NCBI RefSeq assembly: GCF_014696875.1
Contig: NZ_JACJQV010000187.1
Location: 1 to 32,929 of the forward strand
Direction of reading: 5' to 3'
Length of the DNA stretch: 32,929 nucleotides
DNA from: Microcystis wesenbergii FACHB-1317
GTDB taxonomy: Bacteria > Cyanobacteriota > Cyanobacteriia > Cyanobacteriales > Microcystaceae
The position numbers were made by a program, and so were the translations under genes. The first letter of the stretch is position 1, and every line of letters begins with the position of its first letter. Of this stretch, positions 32,832 to 32,929 are shown piece after piece. The notes under the pieces were generated by a model. The model made no database searches. It saw only the letters and a program-made list of their open reading frames with translations, and was not told where the DNA came from.

Positions 32832-32929
32832 TTAAGTTACATTGACAGCATTACCCTTATTTTTAAGTTTTCTACTCCATTTAATAATCAATCCCCCTTC
32901 ATTTAAAAGCTGATTGACTACTTTTTCCA
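32832..32929 (-). CDS. 3' end of an unidentified gene (partial)
   Basis: A frame open from the window edge (about 32927) to TAA at 32832-32834 encodes EKVVNQLLNEGGLIIKWSRK followed by LKNKGNAVNVT. It is only 31 codons, so it may be chance. The composition is that of a real protein end. I cannot name it. Confidence 0.3.
   Translation of the reverse strand, partial: EKVVNQLLNEGGLIIKWSRKLKNKGNAVNVT

Overview
The window looks like chromosomal DNA of a cyanobacterium, most like Microcystis. This rests on NDH-1 genes in the order ndhA-ndhI-ndhG-ndhE, many GCGATCGC (HIP1-type) octamers, heptamer tandem repeats (STRR type), moderate A+T richness and a heavy load of insertion sequences and MITE-like elements. 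The organism call is inference from gene content, not a database match.

Layout. 1-2400 is a nest of broken insertion sequences: an IS701-type transposase gene interrupted by an IS630-type element and by a 227-bp MITE with a 5-bp target duplication, followed by an IS982 tail. 2397-4393 is a minus-strand island, hypA-hypB, a HigA-like antitoxin and a frameshifted DNA adenine methylase. 4506-6003 holds a decayed ISKra4 transposase with a 169-bp MITE in it and an IS982 5' fragment. 6191-8966 is the intact ndhAIGE operon, closed by a good terminator.

9034-11449 (minus) carries an LptC-like lipoprotein and an HtrA/Deg protease. 11835-17205 (plus) carries an FkbM methyltransferase with a consensus promoter, murT and gatD (lipid II isoglutaminyl synthase, here 476 bp apart), a membrane-anchored hypothetical protein and a small [2Fe-2S] ferredoxin-like protein. 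17600-19320 is an apparently complete IS200/IS605 element with divergent tnpA and tnpB. 19769-20299 is infC.

20300-23573 is a second accessory stretch: an AAA ATPase pseudogene cut by a 518-bp repeat that itself contains a 176-bp ISAs1-like MITE, an ISAs1 element with two in-frame stops, and a 96-bp MITE. The remainder is mostly core: grpE, a HAD hydrolase, a GH133-type glycogen debranching enzyme, then rpmH-rnpA-bPH protein-yidC-jag (ribosome, RNase P and membrane insertion cluster). A minus-strand set follows: a 69-aa conserved protein, a multi-spanning glycosyltransferase and a 118-aa hypothetical protein whose 5' side abuts a 189-bp MITE. A second, almost identical but inverted copy of the 227-bp MITE and the tail of one more gene close the window.

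No wholly new multi-gene system could be demonstrated. The best leads are the nested MITE families with clean target duplications, the methylase/antitoxin remnant attached to hypAB, an unexplained structured intergenic region before the [2Fe-2S] gene, the split murT/gatD pair, and an Ig-like (BIG2-type) stretch in the YidC loop.
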